From Metaphire vulgaris (taxonomy: Eukaryota > Annelida > Clitellata > Crassiclitellata > Megascolecidae): a DNA stretch of 64,000 bases. The notes under the pieces were generated by a model, which worked only from the letters and a program-made list of their open reading frames with translations, searched no databases and was not told where the DNA came from. The stretch spans positions 11,627,386-11,691,385 of the forward strand of contig CM030847.1 of NCBI GenBank assembly GCA_018105865.1. Direction: 5' to 3'. Both the position numbers and the translations under genes were made by a program. Shown piece after piece: positions 20,801 through 36,300 of this stretch (position 1 is its first letter; every line of letters starts with the position of its first letter).

Positions 20801-23800
20801 AATCGAAAGCCAAACTCGAAAATGACCACACTGGGAGAAAGAGGTTGCACGGAATATTCAAGGTTAAAGCTAAAGCAGACCAGACTAAATTCCTGTCACA
20901 TATGGCAGATGAGGTTGAAGAGGATCTCCTTCATAATTGCAAATGATCACTTTACAAGACCATCACTGGAGGCCATCATACATCACCATCATTTACAACA
21001 ATCAAGAAATCAGATGGCACGTCATGCAATTCTACAGCAGAGGTTTTAGACAGCTCTCCAGGTTATAGAACGATGGAAGGAACGCTTCTCCAATGCTATG
21101 AACTTTCCTCCATGAACAATACCTAATGAACTAGACACGGATGCGCTTACGGCTCAACCTGACATGGACACCAACATTGACGAACCCTCTCTGGATGAAG
21201 TGATTTCCGCCATCAAGAAGCTAAAATGTGGATGTGCTGCGGACCCGATGGTATTCCTCCGGAACTCCTGAAATCTGTGATGGGACCTGCCAGTTCTGCC
21301 CTCCACTCCATGTTTATACAATGCCAGACATCTTCAAGGAGAGACTCAAAACTTGGCTATTTCGCACGAGCTATTACAATTTGTAATGTGTCCATACAGT
21401 CTCCAGATAAGTCGTCATAATAACCTCTACATTGAATAATAATAATAAAATACTGTATTGGTCTAGCATCATCATCCATGCTTTCAATTAACAAGATTTG
21501 GAACGACAGTAGACTATCCCCCGATCTCAAGATTCGCATGTACCGTGTGGTCATTCTGTCCATCCTTCATTATGCAGCGGAAACATGGACCTTACTTGCT
21601 GAAGACCTGAGAGCGCTGGAAGCATTCCACACAAGGAGCTTGCGGATTATCATGGGAATATGCTGGCATGACTTTATCACAAATAATGAAGTCATAAAGC
21701 GTGCAGCACTACTCCAGTTAAATGAAATGATGTCCAAACGTTGCCTTGCTCTATATGGCCACGTAGCTTGTCTTGAAGAGAATGTGCCCATGCACCGTGT
21801 CCTACGGCATCAGGTTGACCCGACATCGGGACGTCGCCCTGATTCCTCCTCCATGGAAGCGTCCTCTGGGGCGACCTAGAAAGCGGTGGATCAATCAGCT
21901 TCGACAGGACAGCAACATCCCTCCCACCTCTCTCTGGCGATGCGCCATTCTCAAAGGACACAGCACGTTGCAATGGTCCACCGCTGGCTACACGAACTAA
22001 CTATCATCATTATAACAGAATAACCAAAAGAATATACCGGTAGTCAAACTGCTTTAATGTCGTTCCCCTTAGTCAGGTTGGATAACAGCACCTGTGACAT
22101 TAGCACTACTCCATTTACTGGACCCTGTTACAGTTAATCCTGCTTAACATTACCCAATAAGAACAGTTCCTAGAAAGTGACCACAGATATGATAGAATGT
22201 AGATTAGGGCAGCAAGTTTTATTCAATGCGACATTGAAATGAACTGGAATGTAATGCACTGATGAGTGTTGAACATGATGATAACTGTATTCAAAGTTCA
22301 ACTGAAAATCAAAAAGAAAAATCCCAAAAGAAATTTTTTTTACTGAAATTAAGGAGAATTAATATTAATTAATAATTAAATAAATTAATAAAACTAAATA
22401 AATTAATAATTAAATATTAATTTCTCTATCTGTGAATTACAGATAAAGTAATAACTATCATTTAAAAAATAACATAACCAACTAAACAAGTGCTTGAAGT
22501 ATTTTCAGCAATGCCACAAGAAAAAAGATCAAAAGTATCAAAGATGCTATCTGCTGCACTGCATAAAACCAGTTTTCAGCTAAAGATATGTGATGCATAT
22601 ATGTAATGGCTTAAACAAATCAATATAATGAATAAAAATATCAACAAATGAACTGAATAATGTTATAAAGAGTATTAAGTACAAACCAAGATCAATGAAA
22701 TTATATTTTGATTGCCGAGGCAAGTGATGGTGCTGTTGTCGGTGACATGAGGGCGTCGACTCGCAATGCATCGACGACTTGGCAGGCGATGACGAGCTGA
22801 TTGTACTTCGGCCTGACTTTGATAGACTATTGTCGTGGTCACTATCATTAGCTATTTGACAAAATCCATTCCATAAAAACAACCACTTATGGCAACATTC
22901 AAGTTAAGGCATTCCACTATAGGAAGCAAACTGTTAAAAAGCATCTTACACTACAAAGCCCAAAATGCAAACAAGATCTCTTCAGGTGCCATGAATTTCT
23001 ATATTACAGACCATGGACTTCAACAACTTTTGATCTCAAATAACTTTTAGCAAATCACTCTACTTACTACGACATTCTTCAATTAAGAAACATAATAAAA
23101 GATTTACTATGATAAGAACTATAGACTTCAATTACAAAATTACTTAAATTTCATTCACTTACATTCACTACGGTAATTAGCCTTTGAAGATAAATCTCTT
23201 TCCAGGGATTCATCCTTGTGTCTTTCTCTCCGCCTTTTCCACGGATGTATTCCGTTGTTTTCCTCTTCGACTTTCTTTTTGCGGCACATTGCTGTTGTTG
23301 GTAATTCATTATCAAAACCACGAATAATACTACTGCTGCTGGTTGTGCTGTCACTAGATGCTGTGCTAAAGTCGTATCCCGACTGTGAATCACAGCATAA
23401 AGACGACACCATTCTTCGCTCCATGAACTTCTCCACTTCTAAATTAGCCTCCTGTTCGCTCTTCGTGCTCGTCAGTTCTTCGTGGCTCGGCGAACTTGCC
23501 TCGTCTGGAGCCAAGGGTGAATTTTCAGCAGATGCAGGAGGACTGTCGTTAAAAACGTTTTTCAACTCCATTTCTTCATTACATTTTACAGCAAAGTCAG
23601 AAAGATCAGCATCTTCATCTCGGGCGTGAATATCTTCAGCATTATCCTGCAGCGGACAAGTGGATGGTTGCAATCGATCATCAACAGCTTCGTTTGCGGT
23701 ATCATAGTCTTCCTCCATTCGTGATAATTCTAATTTTCTTGATTGCTTGCTAGAACACTGATCAACAGCAGTCTCTTTGCAGTCATCACCAAGTTTTAAA

Positions 23801-26800
23801 TCCATTTCTGAGTCACTTTTCCACAAAAGTTCACCTTCAAGTGAATCCGAAAAAATTTTCTCTGACCCTCTGTCATCCGGATTGCAACCAGTTTTGCCCA
23901 TCTTAGCAGTTTTTTTCAACATCTTATCTTTGCCAACTGAAGGTTCTTTGGCGATTGCACTTGTTCTTTTAACAGAGCAAAATTTACAGTCATCAGTCTC
24001 CTCAGCTGTTTCATCTTCCACCTTTGACTCCGTATCTGAACAGGCATTCTTCTTTATCTGTTCATCACTTGTTCCTTCACTAAAATCAAAAGAACACGAT
24101 TGCTTTCTTTTTCTGATGCATGCTTTCTTCTCTCCTTCTGTTGGCAAACCTAGAACATTCTTACCATCCGCTGACTTTACATCATTCTTTATGTCATGTC
24201 CAGTGTCATCAGAAGATGCCTCTGAAGCCCTTTCTTGAGTCTTCTTCCTCCTCCGAGTCTTCGTCACAGAGCTCTCAGTTAATGACGGCAAATCTCGAAT
24301 ATTATCAGACTCTTCAGCAGTGCTAAGCATCGTGTTTTCGGTTTCAGACAAACCTAAAACTGCCATGTTATTACCAGCCTCTGTTGTAGATGTATCTTCT
24401 GCTGTTTCTGTAACCAAATTCTCCTTTTGTTCATCTCTACAGTCTAAGACAGAGTTGTTCAGCACAACTTCGTTTAACTGTTTCAATGAACCATCATCAG
24501 AATGTATTGTGGTTTCTTCTACTTTGCACTGAATTTCTATTACAGGCATCTTATCGGTCTTTATGCTGAAGCTGTCTGAAAGCGGCATTTCATTCCTCGA
24601 TGTCTTGCTTGTTTCCTGTTCTAGAGTGGTATTATCAAGTTCAAAAGAAACATTGTCCAGTTGCTCAGAAGCCATATCCAGCTTAATTATAGGCAGGTTA
24701 CACATGGCACCAGCCAGAGTATCAGGAGCATCACGATCTTGGAGATGTTTTGGAACAGTGTCTCTTCCAAATTCATCTTCCTCTGACATATAGATGTCTG
24801 GCATTTCAGGTGTCTCTGCTGGAGAGCAAGAATGATACGAGTTTGACAGATCTTCATCTGTATTTTGCTCAGTTTTTGGTTCCATCACTAAAGCTTCTTC
24901 TGAAGATGATGATAATGATGAAGATGAATTTGACGAGGAACTGGTGCCATTGTTGCCAATATCAAGCCCTGAAAAAAATTGTCAGAGGAATGTTTACAGA
25001 TTCTAATTCTCAACTGTGCTGAAAGAATTAGAATAAATAAATCAACCAATTAATTAATCAATCATAATACTTCAATGGCGTCACTATCATAATGCTCAGA
25101 ACATAAGCCGATGGCACACCAAATCCAATCCAAAAAAGAGCCAAGTCAAGCTGGAAAGATCAGTCCGATCAGCAGGGGAACAATCTAAAAGGGATAGGTC
25201 AGGCCAAGCAGGTACGTCTTAACACGTTGAACGCTAGGGACGTCAACTGACGTTCTTATTTTGGCCTCCCAGGGCGCTAGGGGCGTCAGGTGACATCCTT
25301 AGTTCAATGCAAACTATTTTAGCTTATGCGAATCTTGGAATCATTCTTCTGCTTCCTATAGTTGCTAGAGTGAGTGACCAATCAAAACAGCGTACTCTAT
25401 GGAAAATGTATGAATATTTGTCCTATAAATATCTGTTAAAATAACAATAATATACTCTGCCACAGCATCATAATTATAATCCTCCCAGATGTGTCGTATA
25501 AACGTATACACCCGGAGAATTCCTGCTATGATGTAATTACATGGCTTGCATTGTCAAGTCTTCCATCCAGTAAAGCGGACATTTTTGGTTCGGGGAGTGA
25601 GGAAGGCATTTGGACCAGATAATAAAGGCTGGAATTTAAATTGAAATTGTGTCCATTTTATGGCAGTAATTTCTCCAATCGCCATTGTTGAGATAACTAT
25701 TGGTCCGTCACAATACAGGGCACCGGCATTTTTCGCATGAATTGGTGCATACCTGAGTAAAGAGAACTTGACAACTAGTAACAGGTGGCCTAAGATTGCC
25801 ACTAAACACTTGCATCTGTTTCTAAATATTTTCCTCCAGGCATACATTTTGTACAGGTATTTTACACCTGCCGCGTCTCAGAAATTTGCTTAGCCGCAGT
25901 CAATGTCTTAAGACTAGATCTAAACGATGATAATGTACTGATTTTGCAAAGTGATGAGGGAAGTGAATTCCAGAGTCTGGGCCCACACAGAGAGAAACAA
26001 CTGGTGCCAACGCCTGTACAAGAGTGAGGAACAACAAACAAAAGTGTTGTTGAGTATCAAGTGGGATGACGACTGGAAGGTTGAGGGATGAGACATGTCT
26101 TCGGACAACTCGGTAAAAAGTGCACGCAAAGATTCAAACACCAAAAAAATCTGCAGAAGCAGATCCAGAATTGAAAGTCAACAGCTTTCAACTCTGGCTG
26201 ATAGCTAAGCACCAAAAAACAAATAGAAACTTGCACAGTTAAATGTGTTGAAGGTTACATTTGTGCTATATGAAATTCTCAAGTTAATCTATATTTATCA
26301 GAAAAATGAATGAAAAAAATTAAATATACAGTATAATACTTGAGATATTTTTAACCAATTTGGACTGAGTAATTTATAAGTGATTTTATATAATCGTAAA
26401 ATATTTCCTACAACAGTTGTTACAGAAAGGCTTAACTAGATGTCCATTCAGTGTGCACCCTGTGCATGCCAAAAATATCAAAACAACTGACACTGATTAA
26501 TGGACTGCACCTGAAAATTACAAGTAACTCAGAGCAAAATCTCAACTAATGGAGGGGAAATAAATACCTAATTTTCCAAGTTGGATCTCAATTTTTCAGA
26601 TCCTGGCAAAATAAAAAATCCAAGTTTGGCATGACTTTTGATCTTTGGAAGGGATGCATTGGAACAAAATTGAAGCAATACAATAAATTTGTTGTGAAAA
26701 TTTTTTTTAAACTTGTGCTGTGAGACCTCAAACTAAACACTGGGATGGTTGTGATAACTACTGTATTTTTGCCCACATTGCCCGCAGGCTATACGATTTT

Positions 26801-29800
26801 TTACAATAACGCCAAGTGCGGACAATGTGGAGGTGTGAGAAATCTGGATAGAAATCCACAGAAATTGTGTCAACAGACCGCAGTTCTTTTCACCGCAATT
26901 CCTCATACCCTTCAGACCCATTTCCTTCTCCTACTTCTTCCCCAACTACCCCTACCAGTGGTGCTTAACGGGAAAAAGCACTAAAGAAGGCATAGTATTG
27001 CTTGCAGCAACTTCTTGCATGACTGATTCTCCTTGATGGAAGCAAGCCCCAACAAAGCCCTGGAGCAAAGGCAGGTGGGTTGCAACAGGTGGCCTGTTCA
27101 CCTCTCATAGTACTAACCTGATTTGTTTAGTTATTTTAGCAAACGTTTAAGGCTAAAACAATATGCTGAACATCTGCTTCACATGATCAACAATTTGAAT
27201 GGCTGACACACAGATTTGGGCCTTAGTTCTCAGAGAAGGTTACAAATGTATCAGTTTACCTGTTGTCAGCTGTATCAAATTACACTGGTGCTGCAGCTGT
27301 CAGGAATGTTTGCAGCCGTCCACAGCCCTGTGCCAGCATGACTCAGTGGCATGGTATGGGTTGGTGCCAAACGGGGCAGAAGAGCCGTGTGAGGAGCAAA
27401 ACAACAAAAGGTCATTAGCACTAGCATTTCTCCTTCCTCTCCTTGTCAACGTTATGGGAGGAGGCTGTCTCTTTCTTCCACTTAGAATTTTCCACCCCTA
27501 CAAATTTTTACCCCTCAAAATGCTGCTCCTAGGAACATGTCGCCTGGGGCAGGCTGTCCATCTTCACCCCCTCCTCTATGCCACTGGCATGATGGTGTGA
27601 CCATGTAACCCCGCTGCTCAAGGACAGATTGCACTGGCTCCGTATTCTTGAGCGCATAGTCTATAAGCGCTGTTGGATTACGCACAGGGCACTGAACGAC
27701 CTCACTTGCCCTATCTGACATCTCTCGTACGACATCGCCTCATGCCTGCAGACAGTCAGCTGCTTCAGTCGAGCAATTGTGTTCTACTGGTTGTCCTGCC
27801 TCCGTCAAGGACGTCTAAGCTTGGCAAAAGATCAGTTACACGGGGGAATCCAATCCTCTGGAATGGTTTCCCCAACTATGTTACTAACTCGAACACTAGC
27901 ACCAAGTTTGCAATGAACCCTAAGACGCATTTGTTTAAAACATCGTACGATTGTTAGGTGTGAAGCGCTCTCGACTTAGGCATCGCCTTGGGCATAGCGC
28001 CATATAAATTGTCAAAGATAATAATAATAATAATGATCCTGCTCAGAGTCAACTGATAATGGGGTAACATCTCCAGCACCACAGACACACAGTGGCATAA
28101 CTATCGGGTAGAGTCAACATGGAGCCCGAGCAGATGACCAACCCCAGGCAGCTGACCAAACCTGGGCAGATGCTCGGATGGCATTACAGTATATAAAGAA
28201 AGTATTGGGTATAAAATGACGGGGATGATTAAGGCTACCATGGTTGGTAGTAGAGATCTGCATTGGGACAAGAATCCTCCCCACCACTGCCCCGGTCAAC
28301 CCCGCTCCTGCCCCGTGACGGCGGATCCCGCCCACGCCCCGAAGCTTTTGTCTCCAACCCCTGACCACCCCTGTGAATGAGAGGGCGCGGGCATTGCGAG
28401 GGTGCTGGCTTTCTGATTCAAATTTTACAGAATACAAATTTTTTGCAGGCTATAGGCGGGTGTGGACTATCCATGGGTGCGGGCAATGTGCGCGAAAATA
28501 TTGTAATGTGAAAGTGTAATTAGTAATTAAATTCCTGTGAAATTGAATACTAGAAAGATTTACTGAACTGAATGACAATTTGGCAAGCTTACAATGAAAA
28601 TAAAATAAAGCCCTCTTACCCGCTTCAGAAGTCTTCAAGCTTGAAATCCTACTTCGACCTGAAAATGAAAAATCACATCTGATCAAACAAGAAATAAAGA
28701 CAAAGTCATCCTTCCTGATAAAATTTTACAGTTTACACAAATTACAAGTTGTATCATGAATATCACAAGTTATATAATGGTCATTTAATTTTTCCATGAA
28801 AAGTTACCTATACAGCATTTTTTATTGTGAAGAAATGAGTTACCTGAGCTGGGTTTAACTTGATCTATGCTATTTGAACGTGTTCGTCTACTGGCTGAAG
28901 GTGTATGCTCCAATCCAAAATGAGTAACTTTACTTTTGCCAAATCGAGTATCATCTTTATTCGGTGGTAAGGGTGAACTTGAAGACAAGTTACTTCTTCT
29001 CCGCACAGACATTGGCTTCAACAAAATTATACCACTTCTTGACAAAACAGTATTTTAGCATCATAATTTAACAATAAAGCCTACAAAAACACATCTGTGA
29101 TTAAAATATACCAAAAACATAGAAATTACACAAGGTGTGCCTGTCAATACTACAAGTTCTAGATAATTAATGTTGTCGATATTCGAATTTCACGTGGATT
29201 GAATAGCAGGTAATCATATCATACTTCATTATGCATAATGAATTTCATACAACACTGAAAGAATAAAAAAAACTTGCACATAATATCTACCTCAGCAAAT
29301 AACATGTAAGCTCGTATACTGTATTATTTTGGGTATAATACACACCCTTAGTTTCTAGAGTTATCATAATGTAAAAACTTTAAAACCTATGTATAATACA
29401 CGCACCCAAAATTTCCTATGATAATCTCTATTAATTAGCCTGGATATTCACAATTGTCTTCCAAATTCTGCTTAAAATTGGAAGAGTAGACAGTTTTCCC
29501 CCACCGGCAACCGTCATTATGCCATAAAACAATAAGCCTATATCATTTTTTAGCTACCAATAACAGAATGTCTATTGAGTAACCTAGACAACCACAATTC
29601 CCTGGTAAATTCTTTTTGAAAATTGATGTGCAAACAAAGTTTTTCTCCACCACATAAATAAAAATACGGCTAAATTAAATTATTTATGTTATGTACATAA
29701 AAATTGTATGTACATAAAATTTATTTCTATATATAATACGCACCCACACTTTGTACCGATTTTTAAAGGGAAAAAGTGCGTCTTACATGCAAGATAATAT

Positions 29801-32800
29801 GGTATTTACAATTGTAGAAGCTTTAATAAAATGTGTATGACTATATAATGCAGCAAGCACAATGTGCTACACGACTGTGTAAACCCTGTAAGACTACCAA
29901 CGATTAATTAAAAGTAGCAAATTTTTACATTTCACTTAACAATTGAAGGTTAAATTTATGGCTTGTTTAGTAAAAATAATTAAAAATACCATGATTTTGG
30001 CAGAAGGAGTGGTACTGCTTCGAAGTTTAGGCATTTCAAGACAAGGATCTTCCAACACATTTACTATAACATCTTTATGAATCCATTCATCATATCGGCT
30101 GTTCCAACCATTATAATGAACAAAGTACTTGGCAATTCCAGACTGCACCGAAGTGTCCAAAACCTGCATCAAAAAATTCCTTCTACAGATTTCACAAAAC
30201 AATAACATGGTTAAATACTTTTAAACAAAGTGCTGTATAAAATTAATTAGAGACTAAATCAAGAAATCAAAAAACATTCCACTTAAGTAATGAAGATATT
30301 ACATTTCACCACACTCAAAATAAAACAAGATCAGACAGACAGAAGCTTCAATTCCCAAGCGCCAGTAAATTTGGTACGTTTAAATACATTCTGATTATGA
30401 TCAACATTAGTTTACACCATTATCAAATCTTCAATGGTTTGATTGTGGAAGCATTCATAATGTTAATACCAAAACAGAATAAATTATGAATATTGACTGA
30501 ACACAAAATGAAGTTTGATGATTATTATACTATATTCTAGCATTTTCATGAATAAATGGAAAACCAGAACAACTAATTACATAAACCAAATTCTGATTAG
30601 TGTATGAATGAAAATGCCTCAAATACTTTTGAAAGCAGTAAATGAAACAGAGAACATCTATGATAGCTTAACATCAAAAGTATATACAATGCCTATGTCA
30701 AAAAATTATATTTATTATTATTAAATCTGTATGAATACTAAATATACCTTGGCCTCATAGATCTTCTGCCCCTTTCCTTTACCATATCTCACTTGCATTC
30801 GTGTGCCAATTGGATGCATATCATCACAGTTGGTCTGTCGACGTCCAGTTAATGCTCTTCTGTAAAACACAGATAAATCATGTCATGCCAATGCAGAACA
30901 ACAGCACTACAACCACAAAAAAATTTGCAAAAACTGATTACAGATAATTCTTGCTTCTGCAGCACTTTGATGTCAGACACCTTCTTACATTACTAAACTT
31001 TTTCTCAATACCATTTTCCACTACTTCACATCACTTGCTCCACTCTATTGATCGCATAGATGTCCATGTCCCCACTGGAATGGGTTGGCTTCATCTACTT
31101 GCACCTCACTTCTTACTCCCACTCAGTTCATTGTGAAGACTAGTCTCATTATGCTATCAAGCGATTCTAAAGCAGGGAGCACCGTTGAGTAGAAATATAA
31201 GAGGCACTATATAAGTCACTTATTACATTATAACATATTGAGCTATTTCCAATAATCAAATATCAGCATTTTATGTCATTCTAAATGAAGGTTACATACT
31301 TGTAGTGAATGCTAATGCTATTCAACATGTGGAAGCATTTACTGGTACTTAAAATAGTCAATAATACTCACTGCTATACAAAATACAGAAAAAAATTAAT
31401 AGCCTGCAAATTCATGCATAATTCTCAAAATCTCTTCATTCAAGAATATCAAACTTATTTAACTAAAATATAACATAAAAAACTGACATCGGTGCTTTCA
31501 TATACACGGTGAAAACACTTGTGCATGAACATTCTCATAAAACAGATTGTCATATTGCTTCCGTTATAATATGCTTCAGGAGCATGAAAATCATCTCTAA
31601 TTGACTGGAAATACAAAAGTTTTCATCAACAGTAAAAAGGATTATGTTGACTCTTGTCTACCGTCTAGTTCCAATGGTTCCCTGCTAGTAATTAAGATCA
31701 AAAGTATGAATTCATCACGTGAATTACTACTAAATTTCTGAGCACACGAAAAAGAAACATACGGAATCTCATCATCTGCCTTGGGCTCATCAATGAAGCT
31801 ATCGACTGTTTCACTTGGTTCGTCCCAAATGGCTTTCTCAGAATTAACTGACTTTGTTTCATCTTCACCTTCCTCCTCTGTACTCGGAATTGTTGCCGCA
31901 CGACGCAACATCTGTTTTATGGTATAATGCAAAACATAAATAACGTGTTATGAAAATACATTTTTAAAACAAAATGTCAGTAACTTGCAATTCCATTAAT
32001 ATTTAAATTTATTTGTCTTGCTCATTTCTGACAACAAAGTAACAAAATTATTATAAAAAGCATCAAATCAACTGCAAATGGCATATATGTGCAAGAGTGT
32101 GCTAAAAGTTCTGCATATGGCATATTCTGTACAGCAATGGGTAAAACTGAACCAACTTCCAATCAAAACTGTAATACAGAGCTTACTGTGATCCAATAAG
32201 CAGGAAAATGATTCAATCAAAATAAATCATCATTACAATTATCACAATAATAAAAAAAGCACAATTTCAATAAACCCTTAAACCACCGGAACAAAGTACT
32301 GTATACTCGCTTACATGGCATATAGTTACAAAGTACCTGAGAGTTTAACCCCTTTCCTGTGGAATTGTTTTTTCAAAAACTCCCCACTGACACGGAATTT
32401 TTTTTTTGATTTTTTTTTTTTGGGGGGGGGGGAATTTTTGAGGCTAAAGCTTGTGCTGCATTATGTTATTATCTTGCACTATTTTCATGTGACCTAGTTT
32501 CAATGAGTTGCTTAATCATCGACTATTAGCCCGGCATATTTTGGGATCCACGATAGATGATTGGTAACAGAAAATAATCTATTGGACATAGATAGGCGGT
32601 TTCCCTAGTTATCTTGGGATCCACTGTTTGCTAATTCCGAGTTATCTAGGAACCCACTTAAATGGGTTAAAGAACATATCAGCTTTCATCACAACTTAAC
32701 ATTATAAAAAGGTTATAATTATTAGTTAAAATTACAGTTCCTATTTTATAGGTTATGGGATATATCAGCATTCATCACAATTTAACATTATAAAAAGGTT

Positions 32801-33301
32801 ATAATTATTAGTTAAAATTACAGTTCTCATTGTATATGCTCTCAACAAATTATTTTAAAGTTTCTCAGATGATTTGAAGTTTTGAAACTATAGAAAGTCA
32901 AATCTCATCTGCAACACAAGACTCAAGACTTTAATCTTCAAAGCAGAGGTTTTAAGATTTGAGATCAGGCATTCAGTGTGCTAAACACTGATAGGTCATC
33001 AAATCAAGCAGAATCTAATAAATTAATTAATAAATACAAGCCTCATTCATTGACTGAATCTCTTACTTAAGGGTTTAAAATAGAAATAAATTTTACTAGT
33101 AAATAAAAATATTACTTTTAATAATAATGCACAACTTGCAACTTGGAAAATACAGTAACTAAATATAACAAACAATTGTTCATTTAAACAGATGAAATTA
33201 TTCTATTTCACAAGCAAAAGTCTCATCTCAAACCTTACACCTTAAAAGCTTGTGTTGCAAATTTAATATATAATGTATGTATGTATGTATGTGTGTGTAT
33301 G

Positions 33302-33360
<59 letters not shown>

Positions 33361-36300
33361 CAGTGAAGCCAGTTTTCAACCATTTCACTTGCAGCACATG
33401 TCAATGATATCCTTACTCTTTAGTCATCTTGACAAGGTTACCATAACAACACTAAGTGTAAAATGGTAGAAAACTTGCTTCAACTTTTGGCTGTCTTTAC
33501 AATAGATTGATGCTATCCAGTGTTAATAAAAATCTATGGCCTGTCTACCTAACACGGCATGCTTATGTTCTGAAGCCATCTTTGTCGTTCATGACTAGAT
33601 TACTTTTTCAAATCTAAATAAATATTTGGATTTTTAACTTCATAAATGCTAGTTAAAGAACAAAAATAAAAATTGACTACGAGTGCGTGTTAAATGAAAA
33701 GTGGAATGTGGACCATTTTGTCATCAAGACATACATAATAGCAATGTGTCTGATACTGTATGCAATTACACCATTGCAGCGCCAAAAGAGTACAACATTT
33801 AGAGGCATTGCGAAACCAAGCATTCATAGAATGATTCACAATGTGCACATAATTCAGCAATCTAAATAGTTTTTACTGAGTCATTCATTCACCATATTTG
33901 ACTAAATTTAGTTTCTTGTTCCTGTGGCCCGCCGAGCTTCAGAAGTCAGCAATGTGGCCAACGGCTAAAACAATTATGGAGACCCCTGGTGTAGGCCCTT
34001 GAGTGCAATGCCATGGGGTCCAAAGTTGTTATTACAATAATTATCAATACAGGGACTCAACTTCTGTTTTTAGCATTTCTTGACATGCTACCTATATATG
34101 AGAAATATGAAATATATATGAGAAAAATGAGCACATGACCTAAGCACAAGGATAGCAAAGGAGTCATTCCGTGTCAATTCAACAAATTTTTCGGAAAGTT
34201 CCAGGTCGACCATCTCAGAAAATTATGAAATTTGCCATAAATGTCCCCCAAACATCCAAGTGAAAGTTTGCAAAATTTTAGCCTGCCCTCTTGAGCAGTT
34301 TTTGAGATATTAAACTTTTATAGTACCTGGGGTGGGCCGTTTTTTGGCGTTTCGCGACTGCCGCTTAAATTTCTTGCAACTTCAGACCTCTGTAACTTCA
34401 GAAATATCATAGCTAGGGGGCTGAAACTTTCTGGACTTATTCACCACTAGTAGTATTCTACAAAACAAGAGCAAAACTTTGTATATTGACAAAACTGTCC
34501 TTTCTGCAGAGGCACAGAAATTGAAGAAAAAATTTGCACCTTTCCTGATATTCAGCATTTAGCTCTCCAAATGGAACCTTTCTCTTTATTTCAGAGTTGT
34601 AACTTTTATTCTGTAAACTGTCCTGTAGCTATATTTTCTTTCAGTGCAAACAGATTTTTCATATTGTTACTCCTGAATTTTTACTGGCTCTAAAAATGTG
34701 TCCAAAGGCCTCTGACGACTTGGCTTTGAGTGTGAAAATGGCCATGTGGGACAGGTGGTAGCTTAAAATGAATGGTATCACTAAATAGAGCACATTCATT
34801 ACTACAATATATCCAAAATCTGTGATGGTACTTTTTCTTTAAGATTTTTAATAAATTTTCAAATTTACGATTTTTTTTAAAAGTTCGCTATCTCCTTAAA
34901 ACCCAATTCTTCAAAGATTAATTAGTGGTAAGAAAGAGAAGTATGATACACATCCAACTGCAAGGCAAGAATTGTCAAAATATGCTAATTATGTGGTATT
35001 TGGTTTGTAAATTGTTTGCCTAGAGCTAAGAAATTGATCAGTATATGCAGGTTTACAGCTTACACGGATCATATTGTTCATCAGTCTCATGACAAGTTTG
35101 TTTTAAAAAACACCTCTATCCTGAAATTAGCACAGCTGGAGAATGGAAGACAAATTATAGTATATGGTAGAAAGATGTTTAGAGGATATTTTGTGCTAAA
35201 ATGAATTTTCGCCATCATTTGATGAGCGATCGAGCTGTTGTTTAAATCCAACTGGTACATGCTGCTTCCACAGTTGTTAAATCCTCTGCTGATATCTGCT
35301 ATGGTCGTCCAGTGGATGTTACTAGTGTCCATATTTTACATAATACACGGTTCTCCAGCACTCTGCAGATATCCTCCTGATTAGGGCCTTTGGTAGGATC
35401 ATAAATGGTCATATGGATGCATGAATACAATCTTATAGTCATCATGTTCTTCTGACATGGAACGAATTGATCCAATCCAACAGTCCATCATAAAGGCAGT
35501 CAACATACAGTAGTTACCAGGATTCAGCAAAGAGCATATTGCCACATAGTTGTCATGGCTGCTGCAGGAAACATAATACAGTAATGAATCTCCACTCCAG
35601 AAATTCTGCTACTTTGCAGTCCTCTGTCACAAAGAATAAAGACGTGATTTTCCCTAGTTCCAGGGAAATTTGAAGCTTTAAGAAATCTGTCATGGATTTC
35701 ATGACCATCTGCTTTGATTTCTTTCTGGCTCACCCACATAAACTTGATGCCTGTAATGTGCTGCAGGCACCACTTGTACAAATTACAAGGTGAAGAAATA
35801 AAGCTGAAATGATGGTCTGTAGAATTGCTCATGCAACTTGATGTTTCACTGTGCCTCCTATGGCACCACTAGAACTTTTTCCATAGGATGTGGCAAAAAA
35901 TGCCATTCTGAGGCTATGCAAAAGTCTTTAAAGTCCATGATTAGGTTTCTGAAGTTCTTGTAAATTTTTGTATTAACTTGCAGCACCATCACTGAAATAA
36001 TAGAGTTTTGTCACAGCTAGAATCATGGTCTTTAGTTAACTGTTAACCTTCTGCTGAAATGTATGCCCAGCCACTGCATCATGATGCTTTCCATAACTGA
36101 CTGTGCACAGGCTTGTGCATTTTAGTTTGTCATCTTGAATGTGGTACAGAACAAAAGGCTGATGTGTGCAGTGACTGTTGTCCCCATGAAATCCTTGAGC
36201 TGCATCATGAACTATGAATTAAATTTTCAGCAATATGATGAATGATTGTTACTTCATGGTGTGTTAACCTTGACTTTAATGACCTGAAGTATTGTGCCTG

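Noticed and set aside
23216..24793. Several plus-strand open frames of 70-153 codons
   Set aside because: They are shadows of the 601-codon ARID4 exon, caused by its Ser/Glu-rich codon use.
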